Source: Gautieria morchelliformis
Lineage: Eukaryota > Basidiomycota > Agaricomycetes > Gomphales > Gomphaceae
Assembly (NCBI GenBank): GCA_015179125.1
Contig: WHVA01000419.1
Coordinates: forward strand, 38,899-102,898
Length of the DNA: 64,000 bases
Reading direction: 5' to 3'
Below are positions 40,993-51,279 of this stretch, one piece after another. Below the pieces are notes generated by a model. The model had not been told where the DNA came from. It did not search any database and saw nothing but the letters and a program-made list of their open reading frames with translations. The first letter of the stretch is position 1, and every line of letters starts with the position of its first letter. The position numbers and the translations under genes were made by a program.

Positions 40993-43900
40993 CTAGGGCG
41001 CGGAAATGGGGCCAGGCTTATCGGGATATGACTTGTGGAAATCAGAGACGAGGTCAGAGGCGTGGTCTAGTTCCGTGGCGGAAATCCACGAGGTCTCTTC
41101 GTCGGTGTTTTCATAGCCTGCCCACTTGACTAGGTACTGGAGTTGGCAGTGGTATCGTCTGTCGAGCTTGGAGTTGAGAATTTCCGAGATTTCATATTCC
41201 GGTTCTCCGTCGATGATCACTGGCGGAGGCGGAGGTTGTTCTCGATTCGGAATTGTATTTGGAACTGTGGGCTCAAGCATAGAGACATGGAATACCGGAT
41301 GTACTGCGTGCATATTGTCAGGAAGTCTGAGCGTGAAAGAACGACTGCCGGCCTTAGCGATGATCTCGTAAGGTCCAAGGTATTTCTCAGAGAGCTTCTT
41401 CGAGGGGCAAGTGGTGCGGAAGTTTTCCGCTTTGACAAAGGCTTTGTCGCCAATCTCGAATGCCGGTTGCGGAAGGCGTTTCCGATCGGCGGAAGTTTGG
41501 TATCTCTTCTGGGCAGCGGTAATGTTCTCTCGGAGGTGCTGGTGAAGGTCGTCGAGTTCCACAACGAAATCTTGGGCTCTTGCAGAGGCGAGGTCACGTT
41601 CGGGGTGGATGGCGAGATTCGGGTGGTAGCCCTTGTTGGCGTAAAAAGGTGAAATTCCGGTGGTAGCGGAAGGCACATTGTTGTAGGCAAATTCCGCGAG
41701 TGGAAGGAGGTCGGACCAATTGCTGTGTTGGTAGTTGCAATAGACGCGGAGATACTGCTCAAGGGTCTGATTAGTACGTTCCGTTTGTCTGTCTCCTTCG
41801 GGATGATAACCAGAAGTGAAGTGGAGCTTCATGTCGAGAGCCTTGCCGAGTGTGCGGAAAAAGGAGGACACGAATTCTGATCCACGGTCGGAAGTGACAT
41901 GGGAAGGGATTCCGTGCTTGGAAAATACGTGGAGCACGAAGAGGTGTGCGAGCTGGGCGGAAGTTATGGTGTCGTAGGTCGGAATAAAGATGGACTGCTT
42001 TGTAAGGCGGTCAACGATCACTAGAATGGTATCATAGCCAGATGACTTAGGAAGTTTCTCAATGAAATCCATGGATATCGAATTCCACAGTTGTTCCGGG
42101 ATCGGAAGTTGCTTCAGGAGGCCGTAGGGTTTGTGACGTTGAGGCTTGGCTCACATACAGGTGGTGCATGACTTGCAGTAGTCTTGGACCATGTGCGGAG
42201 GAGGGCCAAGTATAGGTACGTCGGATTATGTCGAGGGTTTTGTTCTGGCCTTGGTGTCCTGAGAGCGGATGATCGTGGCTTTGCTGGAGTACGCGGAGTC
42301 GTAGATCGTTGGTATCCGGAACGTAAATCGGGACTTGTACCGGAGAAATCCGTCGGAATCGAGGGACCATCCAGGACTGGTGGGGTCATCGAGGTGGGTT
42401 GCGGAGATGGGGTCGGAAGAAGTGCGGAACGGATGTCGGAATGGAGAGACTCGGTGTCCATAATGATTGAGGCGCGGAGTAGCGGAAACTGCAATGCTGT
42501 GGCACGCAGGGACGATGCCAGTTGCTCAGTGGAGAATACTGGGCGGAATTGTGCGGATTAACGCTGGCATAGTCGCTACTTCCCTCTTTTGGGTAGACGT
42601 CCCAACGTCTAGTGAGCGCGTCGGGTTTTGCTCCGAGCTTTCCGGGGCGGAAACGGATCACCATGTTGAACTGTGAGAGGTATTCAGACCAGCGGACTTG
42701 ACGGCGAGTCAAAATCTTAGTAGTTGCAAAATACTCAAGGTTCTTATGATCCGTTACAACGTCGATCGGATAAGTTGGACCTTCGAGGTAGTGTCTCCAG
42801 ATTTTGAAGGCTTCGAAAATCGCAAGTAGTTCCTTATCGTGGACGTTGTAGTTGAGTTCCGGGCGGAAAAGGTGCGGGAATGAAAGCGATCGGATGAATT
42901 TCTCCGTCGTCGGGGGAAATGATGGAAAGAATGGCGACTAGCGCATAGTCGGAAGCGTCGGTTTCGAGTACAAGTTGGGCATCAGGAATCCAGAAACTGA
43001 GTATAGGAGCCGTAGTGAAGGCCGATTTGAGGGCTTCAAATGCGGAACGGCATTCCGGAGTGAAATTCCATGGGGCACCCTTCCTGGTGAGACGCGTGAG
43101 CGGAACAGTAATGTCGGAAAAATTATAAATGAAACGCCGGTAAAAGTTGGCAAAGCCAAGGAAGGACTGCACATCCTTAACACGTCGGGGTTCCGGCCAT
43201 TCTTGAATTGCCTTGACCTTGTCCTCTGCCATGGTAAGACCTGTTGGAGAGAGGATGTAGCCGAGGTATTCGACCGTGTCGCGATGCCATTCGCATTTCT
43301 CTGCTTTTGCGTAGAGATGGTGTTTGCGTAGACGGCGGAGTACTTCGCGGACATGTTCCCGATGTTTTTCCGGTGTGTCGGAATAGATGAGGATGTCGTC
43401 AATGTAGACTAGGACGCATACGTCGAGGAGGTCGGAAAATATGTCGTTCATGAATCGCTGAAAAGCGGCGGGAGCATTGGTTAGACCAAAAGGCATGACA
43501 ACCCACTCAAAAGCACCGTAGCGGGTGCGGAAAGTGGTTTTCCACTCGTCACCTTCGCGGATGCGGACAAGGTGATAAGCGTGCCGGAGGTCAATTTTGG
43601 TGTAGATCTTCGCCCTGCGGGGAGTGTCGAGGAGGTCGGAAATGCACGGAAGCGGATATTTGTCCTTTTTAGTGAGGGCATTGAGTCCGCGGAAATCGAC
43701 GCAGAGGCGGAGAGATCCATCCTTCTTCTTGATGAAAAGGACCGGGGCGCCATGCGGAGACAGCGAAGGGCGGATGAAGCCCATGTTGAGATTTTCATCG
43801 ACGAACCCGCGGAGAGTTTGGAGTTCACTTTGCGAAAGAGAGTAGATCGGTCCAAGGGGCGGAGATGCTCCTTCTTCCAAATCTATCTTCAGATCGTAAG

Positions 43901-44699
43901 ATCGATGTTCAGCTGGTTTATCGGCTTTGGCCTTGTTGAACACGTCCGGGAAGTCACAATATTCTTCCGGAACTGAGCTCATGTCGACCGGAGCGGAAGT
44001 CGAGGCGGAACGAGCCTTGACTGAAGCCGAATCGGAAAGGTGAATCGGGAAAACGGTCGTATCCTCTTGCCGTTGCAATACGCGGAAAGCGGTGGCGGAA
44101 ACGAGCGCAATCCAAGGAGCTTCGAGGGTCGGAGGTGCTAAAGCGGGACCGGAGTGCGGAACTGAATCCACGAGCGGAGTTGCAGAAGAGGCCTGAGCCA
44201 TCTTTGCGGACGACGTCGGAATAGACGGAAGTTGATCCGGGGTATGGAACTGTATTTGACCCAATGCCCAGTTAATCGACGGATTATATCGGGTGAGCCA
44301 ATTGTGTCCTAGTACAATGGAACAGCTAGCATCTAGCGGAGTAACGTAAAATGTAACTTCATGGTTGTCCCCAGTAGCGAAACGGATAGACAGATCCACA
44401 ACTTGGGAAATTCCCGTGTTGGAAGACCCGTCGAAAAGGCAGAGCGGAATAGTCGGAATGTTGCGGGTCGGAAGTTTATGTTTGAAAACAAAGTCGGAAT
44501 CGAGGAAACAATGAGTCGAACCGGAGTCGACCAGTGCTGTAAACGGGGGTGCAGAAATGGTGTTGGAAGTGAGCGGAACAGAGAGGGAGTCGGAGGACGA
44601 AAGAGCGGATGCGTTGAGTTTAACCTCGTTTGTCGCACGAATGGGGTCAACACAGCCCTCAGCTCGTGCGGAGGCCGGAGGACTGCTGACTATTTTTTT
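40993..44699 (-). pseudogene. gypsy-3 pol: protease, RT, RNase H, integrase, chromodomain
   Basis: Entered by -1 frameshift at 44693-44699. It has protease LVDSGSTHCFL (about 44545), second segment IVLGHNWLTRYNPSINW, then reverse transcriptase with LRLCVDFRGLN, YIDD (about 43400) and FLGFANFYRRFI. RNase H has [14 protein letters not shown]. Between 42890 and 42060 the frame changes several times: after HPIAF (about 42870), near [14 protein letters not shown], after SVNP (about 42550), and twice before MDFIEKL (42072). From there a 359-residue frame is intact, with the integrase core (MDFIEKL, TSDRGSEF, RQTERTNQ), GPY/F (LGPYEIIAKAGS) and chromodomain (LVKWAGYENTDEETSW, about 41130-41080). All catalytic residues seen are conserved; damage is single-base indels in one 0.8-kb stretch. 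Confidence 0.88.
44690..44699 (-). promoter_or_regulatory. Probable -1 frameshift site between gag and pol (gypsy-3)
   Basis: The minus strand reads TCA AAA AAA TAG. A AAA AAA (44699-44693) is a perfect all-A slippery heptamer in the gag frame directly before the gag stop (44692-44690). The pol frame is open in -1 from here through the protease. Confidence 0.7.
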
Positions 44700-45287
44700 G
44701 AATCCACAGCGGGAACCGCTTCGGATTTCTCTTCCGTCTTTGCTGCGCAGCCCTTGGCCTTAGCAGCGGAGGCGGAAGCTCGAGTGCAGTCGCGAGCGAC
44801 GTGACCGCCTTTGCCGCAGAAAAGGCAAAGGTTGTTGTCCATGCAACGCTGGCGTTCTACAGAGGTTAGTTTTCCGTCCTTCCCAAGTTTGTCGGAAAGG
44901 TCCTGAGTGCTTTTCCGGGCGTTGGTGTTGGAACCAGATGCCTGGTTATTGCGAGGGGTGTTGTTGTTGTTCCGGTTGCCGGAGTTGGATCCGGAACTGT
45001 TGTTGTTGTTGTTTCCGGAGTTGTTGTTTCCGGAATTAGTCTTCTTCTTGTCTTTATCAGACTTCTTGTCGGAAGACTTGTCGTTCTTGCTCTGGGTGGA
45101 CGTTTCGCGAGCGATCTCGGAGTGTCTTTCCCAGTAGCGCGAATCGATGGATTGGGCGAGGTTGCGGAGGTCGGTAAGGGTGGCGGGTTTTCCGACGCGG
45201 GCAATTTCATCCTTGATCCGGGATGGCAAGCCCATGTAAAACTGGCGTCGGAGTGTGGCTTCTCCCCATTGGACTCGAGGAGCAAGC

Positions 45288-45777
45288 TGTCAGGGGACAC
45301 CCTGTTTTCCATTTCCAGTTCTGACACCACACCCAGTTCCGACTCCATTTCCGACTCCGCTTCCAGTTCCGATTCCATCTCCGCCTCCGCTCTCGGAAAT
45401 GATTCCGCTCCTGGGAGAACTTCCACCAGTTCTGTTCGCCTTGCCAGTTCCACTCCAATTTCCGACTTCCACTCCCGGAACAGTGTCGGAAATCAAGCGA
45501 CTCGCATAATAGGTGGCATCAAGGGTCGATCAAGGGTCAGGGAGGTCAGGGGGATACAGGGTTGATGGCGGGTGCCAAGTGTTGTCCCTGGCTGCGCAGC
45601 ATAGTATAATATGGGCTCGCTGACATTGGGGGTCCTTAGACTTTTCTCTTTGGAGTTCCCCTTGTCAGGTGAGAATCCCCTCTCTTGTATACTCCATTCA
45701 TTTATACATACTTTGGATTTCCCCTTGTCAGTTGTGTGGTAGTGTGATCTCCACAACCAGTCAGGGTTGCCCTTACA
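45288..45777 (+). mobile_element. Solo LTR inserted in gypsy-3 gag
   Basis: 490 bp, TGTCAGGGGACACC ... CCCTTACA, flanked by perfect 5-bp repeats CAAGC (45283-45287 and 45778-45782). Removing it with one duplication restores the gag frame. The start resembles the gypsy-1 LTR (TGTCAGGGG), so it may belong to a related chromovirus family. Its first half is rich in TTCCGACTCC- and TTCCAGTTCC-like units. Confidence 0.9.
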
Positions 45778-46614
45778 CAAGCTGCTGAAACGTGACGATA
45801 TATTTAGCTATCTTATGAGTGTCTCTCATGCGAAGCTTATCGAGTTCATTTTCCCCATCGGCTTCCATGTCAAATGGTCCGAAGTTGCTGCGGAGTTCGG
45901 AAACGAAGTTGTGGTAATCGTCGGACCAGTCCACGAGAGCGAACGGATCCATGAGGGCGGGTTCGAAGTAGTCGAGAGCCGTGCCTCGGAGATAGGAAAG
46001 GGCATAATTGACCTTTCGTTCGTCGTCGGGAAAGGCGTTGGGATGATCACGGAAATTGAGTTGAAGCTGGACCAGAAATGGCTGGAGCTTCTTGGGGTCA
46101 GAACCGTCGAACTGATCTGGTTTGCGGACCTTTGTCTTGGGTCGTGGTGGTGCTTGGGCCGGGCGCTGAAGTTGTCCGGCTAGCATGGCGATGGCTTGTG
46201 CAAGATCCAGAACTGGCGCGGGCGGAACTGGGTTGGTGGGAATCTGAGGTGGAATTGGAGGTGGAGGACCGCCTGGGGGACCGCCGGGTGGGCCGCCATG
46301 AGGGCCGCCTGGAGGTGGTCCTGGTGGAGGTGGTGGAGCTGGGCGTCGGAATGACGCTGCTGTTTGTTCACCGCTGCTACTTGTCGAATTCCCGTCATAG
46401 TTGGGATTGTCATCAGGATTAGTGTCGGGAACTTCTTCGAATCGTTGCGGAAAAGCATCGGAGAGCTCATCGTCAGCACGAGAGCTACCGGAGGGTTCCG
46501 CGTGCCTTGGTGCTGCGGATCTAAGGCTGCCAAAATAAGAGAGAGCTTCGACAGCTCCTGCTCGAGCTGAAGTAGCTGTGGTACAAGGAGGCATAGTGAT
46601 AGTTATCGGGTGGG

Positions 46615-46627
46615 AATCAGATAATAC
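46615..46627 (-). other. gypsy-3 primer-binding site (self-complementary)
   Basis: On the minus strand, two bases after the 5' LTR end (TAACA|GT), ATTATCTGATT (46625-46615) is the exact complement of an 11-base segment of the LTR at 46892-46902. The junction CGTAACAGTATT is identical in gypsy-2. Confidence 0.65.
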
Positions 46628-46891
46628 TGTTACGTATCGAGATTTACGCTAAGTCGGAACTGGAAAGGACGGTGGCTTCAACTTATAGGTTGCGCCCCCG
46701 ATGAACTATCGTCCTAAGTATTTCAGAACTGAGTCGGAAGTCGGAAAGTACTGAACTAAAGGTTTGGTCGGAACTTGAGTTGGAACTGAGGCGGAAGACG
46801 GAAGACGGAAGGCTGAGGAAGACTGAGATCTTGCTAGACTCGCTGTGCTAAGAACAGGAGATGGAGCGAAGGAAATCAAGTATCGAAGGTG

Positions 46892-46902
46892 ATTATCTGA
46901 TT
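46892..46902 (-). other. Self-primer segment at the gypsy-3 transcript 5' end
   Basis: On the minus strand AATCAGATAAT pairs over 11 bp with the primer-binding site at 46615-46625. It lies about 30 bp downstream of the TATA box at 46939-46931, so it fits the RNA 5' end. Confidence 0.6.
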
Positions 46903-46930
46903 GCAGAAAAAGAGACATACATGACAGGCT

Positions 46931-46939
46931 TTTTTATAC
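46931..46939 (-). promoter_or_regulatory. TATA box of gypsy-3
   Basis: The minus strand reads GTATAAAAA, about 30 bp upstream of the self-primer segment. The same box is in the 3' LTR near 39117-39125. Confidence 0.55.
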
Positions 46940-47378
46940 AAAGAGCTGAGACAACAGGTAATGATATGGTACTAAGCAAATTCCGAAGGAAGCGGAAGTC
47001 GAGTACAATGTGTGGGAACTAACTATTGGGAACAATGGGACTACAAGGGGGGTTCAGGGTAAGGTAGAACAATGGCAAAGAACAAGGGGTCGGGAAAACA
47101 TATCTGACAACGAACTACAAGGGTGACCGGATATGTGGTTTTGATGAACTCTGAGGTGGGTCCGGTGGGTCCGAGTAATAGAGTCGAAAGAACAAGGGAA
47201 ATGTACAAGGGGCGGAATGTCGGAATTATCGGAGGGGCAGAATGTGTTGCGGAAATATCGGAGGGGCGGAAAGGTGTGGCGGAACTGAGGGTCGGAAGTC
47301 GGAAATGAACGGTCGTAACAAGTAGGTATTTATGACACGTTTTGTTGTGACCAACATATAAGTCTACTGATTGTTTAG

Positions 47379-47970
47379 GGAACATTTTTCACCGCAACTC
47401 TCTACTTATGAACTACCGGCACATAAGTTCCTTAAGTCTGTTCATAATATGACAATTGAACGGGGCTGGCTTCAACTTCGGTTACAATGGGGTGACAACG
47501 TAAAAATATTTTGGGAGGCTGGCGATGGTATATACAATCCCTCAAATCAAAACCACTAGTTCATCATCAATTATTCTATCTCTTAATCGGTGTACTAATA
47601 TGTTTCAAGTGAATTGGTCCAATGGCTGTGGCCTACAATGATTCAAAAGGAATTAGATGAGCTTCGAGATCAGTTCAACAATCATGTTGTGCGAAAGATC
47701 AATGGGAAGGTTTTACCATCAGGTGTTTCCCCTAACATTGCATATGTGTTACCTGACCAATACGGCGGTGAGAATCATCTTCAGCCCATTGACAAACTAG
47801 CGGCACAAGGGTTGATGGAAGCTATCGGTGGTAAGGAACTTATTCAGTTTGTGAGCGAAGAGTATGCTTCATGTGCAGCCGAGGTTTTTCATTCACTGGG
47901 TGTTGAGAGACTCACGATGCAAAATGTATGGGTTATCTTCAAGGATATGTTGCCGCTGATGCATCCCTAA
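47379..47970 (+). pseudogene. Integrase-core (DDE) gene, 3' part
   Basis: Continues the gene from 38809. The acceptor TTTAG at 47378 joins GCAATGCA to GGAACAT in frame (AMQEH), and FSPQLSTYELPAHKFLKSVHN and TIERGW (the catalytic Glu, about 47455) follow. Without gypsy-3 this intron is 57 nt, matching the gene's other introns (51, 57, 51 nt). A further 51-nt intron (47559-47609) joins SNQNHY to ELVQWLWPTMIQ. The last exon runs through VLPSGVSPNIAYVLPDQYGG to the stop at 47970 with no break. It converges on the alpha-kinase gene 120 bp away. The C-terminal half is intact, and only the upstream frameshift near 38526 and the disturbed N-terminus argue for a pseudogene. Confidence 0.75.
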
Positions 47971-48093
47971 CTCAAAAAAAAATTATTTTTTTGCCATTCA
48001 GAATGAAGACAGGCAGAACATTTAAATCTTCAACAATGGGTGATTAAAGGAACCATAGTAAACTAGCAATGAAGAAACTATCCCATCATAATT

Positions 48094-50508
48094 TTAAAGC
48101 TCCCACTGTTGGTGAAGATTCCAAGGCTTTATACCAGGTAACGCTTCCATTTGAGGGACAGCTATATCATTAAGCTGTGCCGGTACAACGACAACCTCTG
48201 TATTGAGGCCCAACTTGCAACAGATTTTGTTGCATTTGTGTTCCTTGAGAAACTGCAAAATGCCTGACTGACCTTTGTCCCAGAAGCCCGATGAACCATC
48301 AAATCTAGTATAACAAATCAATAGTTTGCTGCAATGGTAGCAACCTACGTGTGTGCTTGCGGGTCAAAAAGAACGACCCGGTTCTCTGAGTAAACAAAGC
48401 CTAATGATATGTTAAACACCATTCTGTGTTTATACCACGTGCACTTACCTTGAATGTCTACAAATACATACTCTCCCATGCTGTCAACAACCGTATGATG
48501 GGCAAATGCATCGATCCAGATCCCAAGATAATCACTATTTTCGCCGGTGTCTCCATTACCTGAAAATTTACGTTCGGTGGCCCCAGGTTCAAGTAACGGT
48601 ACGGCCAGAAATATATTCCATATTAGACTCTGGTTTGAGCGTTGCTCCACAGGGAGATCAGGCAGTTTATCAACCAGTGTACCCAGGAATGCACTGTCGG
48701 CATTCCACTTCATCTCTTCAAATAGACGTCAAGTACTGCTACAAGTAAAACAGATACACGTACCTGGGATATTTTTGGCACCATACTGCTGTGCACATCG
48801 TATGAATGAGTCGAGGAAAAACATTCCCCATGCTAATAGCTTGAGTTCGCATTTGATGTCGTACTTATTCAGATATTCGGTATCGCCGTTCAAATTTTTC
48901 GACTGAAGTACAGCAAAACTGTTGCTTGCAACATGCCCCTGTGTGACAGTTAAAATAGAATAGGACATTGGTAGATTGCTCACCATAAATGCAAATTTCA
49001 CATAGCCATATCCAAGGTATCCTTGTTCTTTCTTACCTGTATTGACATATTTTCGCCAGTTCTTGGGAATCAAAATTGTTTTAATATCTATGCTGTCTTC
49101 CTTTTCTGTGACCTCCCCTTCCACATTGATAACATAGGTTTTGCAATTAAATGGATATGTGTCGTATTCAATCTTGGGTGCACTAGCGTTCCCAAGACCT
49201 GTACCTGATTGGCACTGATATGCACTCACGTAGTGTTTTGCTGATGGGAAGGGTTCCTCTACTAGAATTAGTATAATACTATGTCTAAACCAAGAACATT
49301 TACCATGTGATATAGATGAAAGCTTGCGTTTGGATGAATGAGCCACTGAGTGCGTGTGGAACGGTGGTATAGGCCTTGAGTCACATTCAATATCTTCATC
49401 AGTCTTCAAAGTTTCAGCATCGCTAGGCAAGAAAATATACATAAATATCACCTACAGTATCAGATTTTACTTCATAGAGATGCAGCTGCATTATGATACA
49501 TTTACCCTTGATGTCCTTGTCCGATAGCAAGCTGTCCTTCTCCAGCTTTTCAAGCAGGGCTTGAACGGTGCAAAAAAGGTTAGGCTCGTCAATATCTAAG
49601 TAACTGCTCTCATGACCAGTCTTCACAACCGCAAAAACCACTTTGTCTCTAGAAATGTAGACACCACAATTCAGTATTAGATAACACATGAATCGGTAGA
49701 CAAATTTACCTCAAAAAGAACAGTTTTGGTGTGGGTTTATCAGCAATCACAGCCTTATGATACACCTTTTCAGCATGTTCGAGATGCCGATCTATCATTT
49801 CAGTGGCAAGTGTCGTGGCAGTGAAACCTTCGACTACTGCTGGTATTTGAATGTTACCGTGATTGTGAGCAACTTACACAAAAATTCAGCACAAAATAAC
49901 CTACTTGACAAGACTTACAACCTCCCTTTGACCTTACAGCTGGATAATACCAAATTGTTAGCTTAACGCCGATGGAGTCCATCTTGCTAAGCTTCCTCAA
50001 GGCTTGAGTTTTCTTCAGGATCTCGCTACCTTTCTTGAGGCTTGGGTTCTGTGATTGTCTATTTAGATGATGGTCAGATGCGGAGCCCTCGTGTTCAGCC
50101 GTTCGCTTGAGAATATAGTTCATCACATCATCGCAGCCTATGCAATATTGTGAGAAGAGGTTTAACAGTGATAGAGAATGACTCACCGCTGAAAAGTTGT
50201 GGCTCTATGGCACAGTCAGTTGCAGATACAGCCAGTAATATGCTGGACTTACCCTTTTCAGCATCTTCATTGCATTTACCGCATGACTTGGATTTCAGGA
50301 ATGGATAAACCACCCGCACCCGAGGCACTGAGGAAGAACCTGTATGGATATGAGTAAAAGTAAAGGTGATTCCAACATGATTACATACTTCAATTGCTTT
50401 GCATTCGGTTTCAGACGTTGCGGCCAGCAGTTTGTCACACTTCACACATTGAAGTAGAATCGAGTCGAGGTGAGGGAATCTATTGGAACAACCTTGACAA
50501 TGAGTCAT
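48094..50508 (-). CDS. Alpha-kinase (MHCK/EF2-kinase type) with Cys-rich N-terminus
   Basis: A multi-exon minus-strand gene. The N-terminal exon, from ATG 50508 (MTHCQGCSNRF), has CX2C pairs (HCQGC, QCVKC, and SCGKC near 50280), suggesting a zinc ribbon. A Lys/Ser-rich middle part follows. The kinase domain begins near 49240 (EEPFPSAKHYVSAYQCQSGT); GYVKFAF may include the nucleotide-binding Lys. Its C-terminal half has RKFSGNGDTGENSDYLGIWI then DAFAHHT (about 48580-48500), VLFDPQAHT (about 48375-48350) and SGFWDKG. This matches the Asp/Gln-His signature of fungal alpha-kinases. Introns such as 48305-48348 (44 nt) and 48401-48448 (48 nt) join in frame. I saw no stop or frame break in the exons I could join, so it may be functional. 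The region is markedly more AT-rich than its surroundings. Alpha-kinases are expanded in mushroom genomes; the substrate is unknown. Confidence 0.8.
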
Positions 50509-50659
50509 TGCAGAACAACGAAAGGAACAACACACTTGTACCAGTTTTATACCATGTAGCATAACTGCGATCTGCCCAAGAGATGAGAGAAAATTCCAAG
50601 TGAGCCAATACTCAGCACAATACATGCATTAGTGAGACTCACTGTCAATATATATACAG

Positions 50660-50721
50660 TTAAAACTTCATTGTTACCACTAATAGTGTATTAAAACTTC
50701 GTTGTCGCCACTAACAATGTA
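50660..50721. repeat. Two 31-bp direct repeats upstream of the kinase gene
   Basis: TTAAAACTTC(A/G)TTGT(T/C) then (A/G)CCACTAA(T/C)A(A/G)TGTA is repeated twice with no spacer, about 150 bp upstream of the probable kinase start. It could be a promoter element of that gene. Confidence 0.6.
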
Positions 50722-51279
50722 TAACAGCTGAAACAACCAGTGCACTTCAGCTCAAACAAATTTATGTGAAAGAAAGAAAGATTCCCGGGCCCATCGGGTT
50801 AAGCAGGAGGTAGCTAGTCTAGACACAGAGTCTCCATTGTATCAAATACAACAGCGCTCCATTCCCTAAAATTTTACGACCATACTTGTATTTGCCGTTT
50901 CCCCTGTGATACGAGTTAACGTTAGCTCAAGTTCACTGTGATGGATCACTCACACCGTACTTACAAAGAATTGGCCAAGTTCAACAGATCGGCGTTTGAC
51001 TACCGGTCATCGTCAATAGCGGGATGTCTTCCTGTCTTTCAGCTTGCTGTAACAGTTAGGCATTAGTTTTAATGAAACCACGAGAGTCATGGACATGGAG
51101 TCGACGACAGTCTGAAGCAGAGCTTACGGTCGACGACGGTCAGGAGTACTTCCTTCGGACTTTGTGTCACGTGATGTGCTGAGTTCGGTTCTTTGGGCGC
51201 TTAAATACATGTGGATCGCGAAAATGAACATGAATATTGGATCTTGACAATTGAAATCCTGCCCCTTGAACTTCAGAGG
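50722..51279. other. Intergenic stretch, no gene recognised
   Basis: Moderately AT-rich sequence between the kinase promoter side and the repeat mosaic. No open frame with motifs and no shared repeat was seen. Confidence 0.4.

Larger units (their letters stand above)
44690..46594 (-). pseudogene. gypsy-3 gag, interrupted by a solo LTR
   Basis: ATG 46594 starts MPPCTTATSARAGAVEALSY. A Pro/Gly-rich region (about residues 75-120) precedes the capsid core: KVRKPDQFDGSDPKKLQPFL (near 46135-46080), YLRGTALDYFEP and ELRSNFGPF. At 45777-45288 a 490-bp LTR with its 5-bp duplication interrupts the frame. On either side gag reads YIVTFQQL and then PRVQWGEATL in register, so the gene was open before that insertion. 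The C-terminal part has an Asn/Ser-rich linker, a GKDGKLTSVERQR block and a zinc knuckle CLFCGKGGHVARDC (about 44835-44790), ending TCA AAA AAA TAG. The layout parallels gypsy-2 gag closely. Confidence 0.88.
38814..47320 (-). mobile_element. gypsy-3: full-length chromodomain Ty3/gypsy element
   Basis: An 8.5-kb element with two 693-bp LTRs that differ at about 5 positions (about 99.3% identical) and perfect 5-bp target duplications, AGTAG at 38809-38813 and 47321-47325. Minus-strand order is 5' LTR (46628-47320), primer-binding site, gag, protease, reverse transcriptase, RNase H, integrase with GPY/F and chromodomain, polypurine tract, 3' LTR (38814-39506). An additional plus-strand (antisense) gene lies between pol and the 3' LTR. 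A solo LTR of another element interrupts gag. It inserted into an intron of the integrase-core gene. Confidence 0.95.
46628..47320 (-). repeat. gypsy-3 5' LTR
   Basis: 693 bp, partner of 38814-39506. It is bounded by AGTAG at 47321-47325 outside and the primer-binding site inside. It is rich in CGGAA on the plus strand. Confidence 0.95.

Noticed and set aside
41143-41652. Plus-strand frames within gypsy-3 pol
   Set aside because: They are antisense shadows of the integrase and chromodomain coding sequence.
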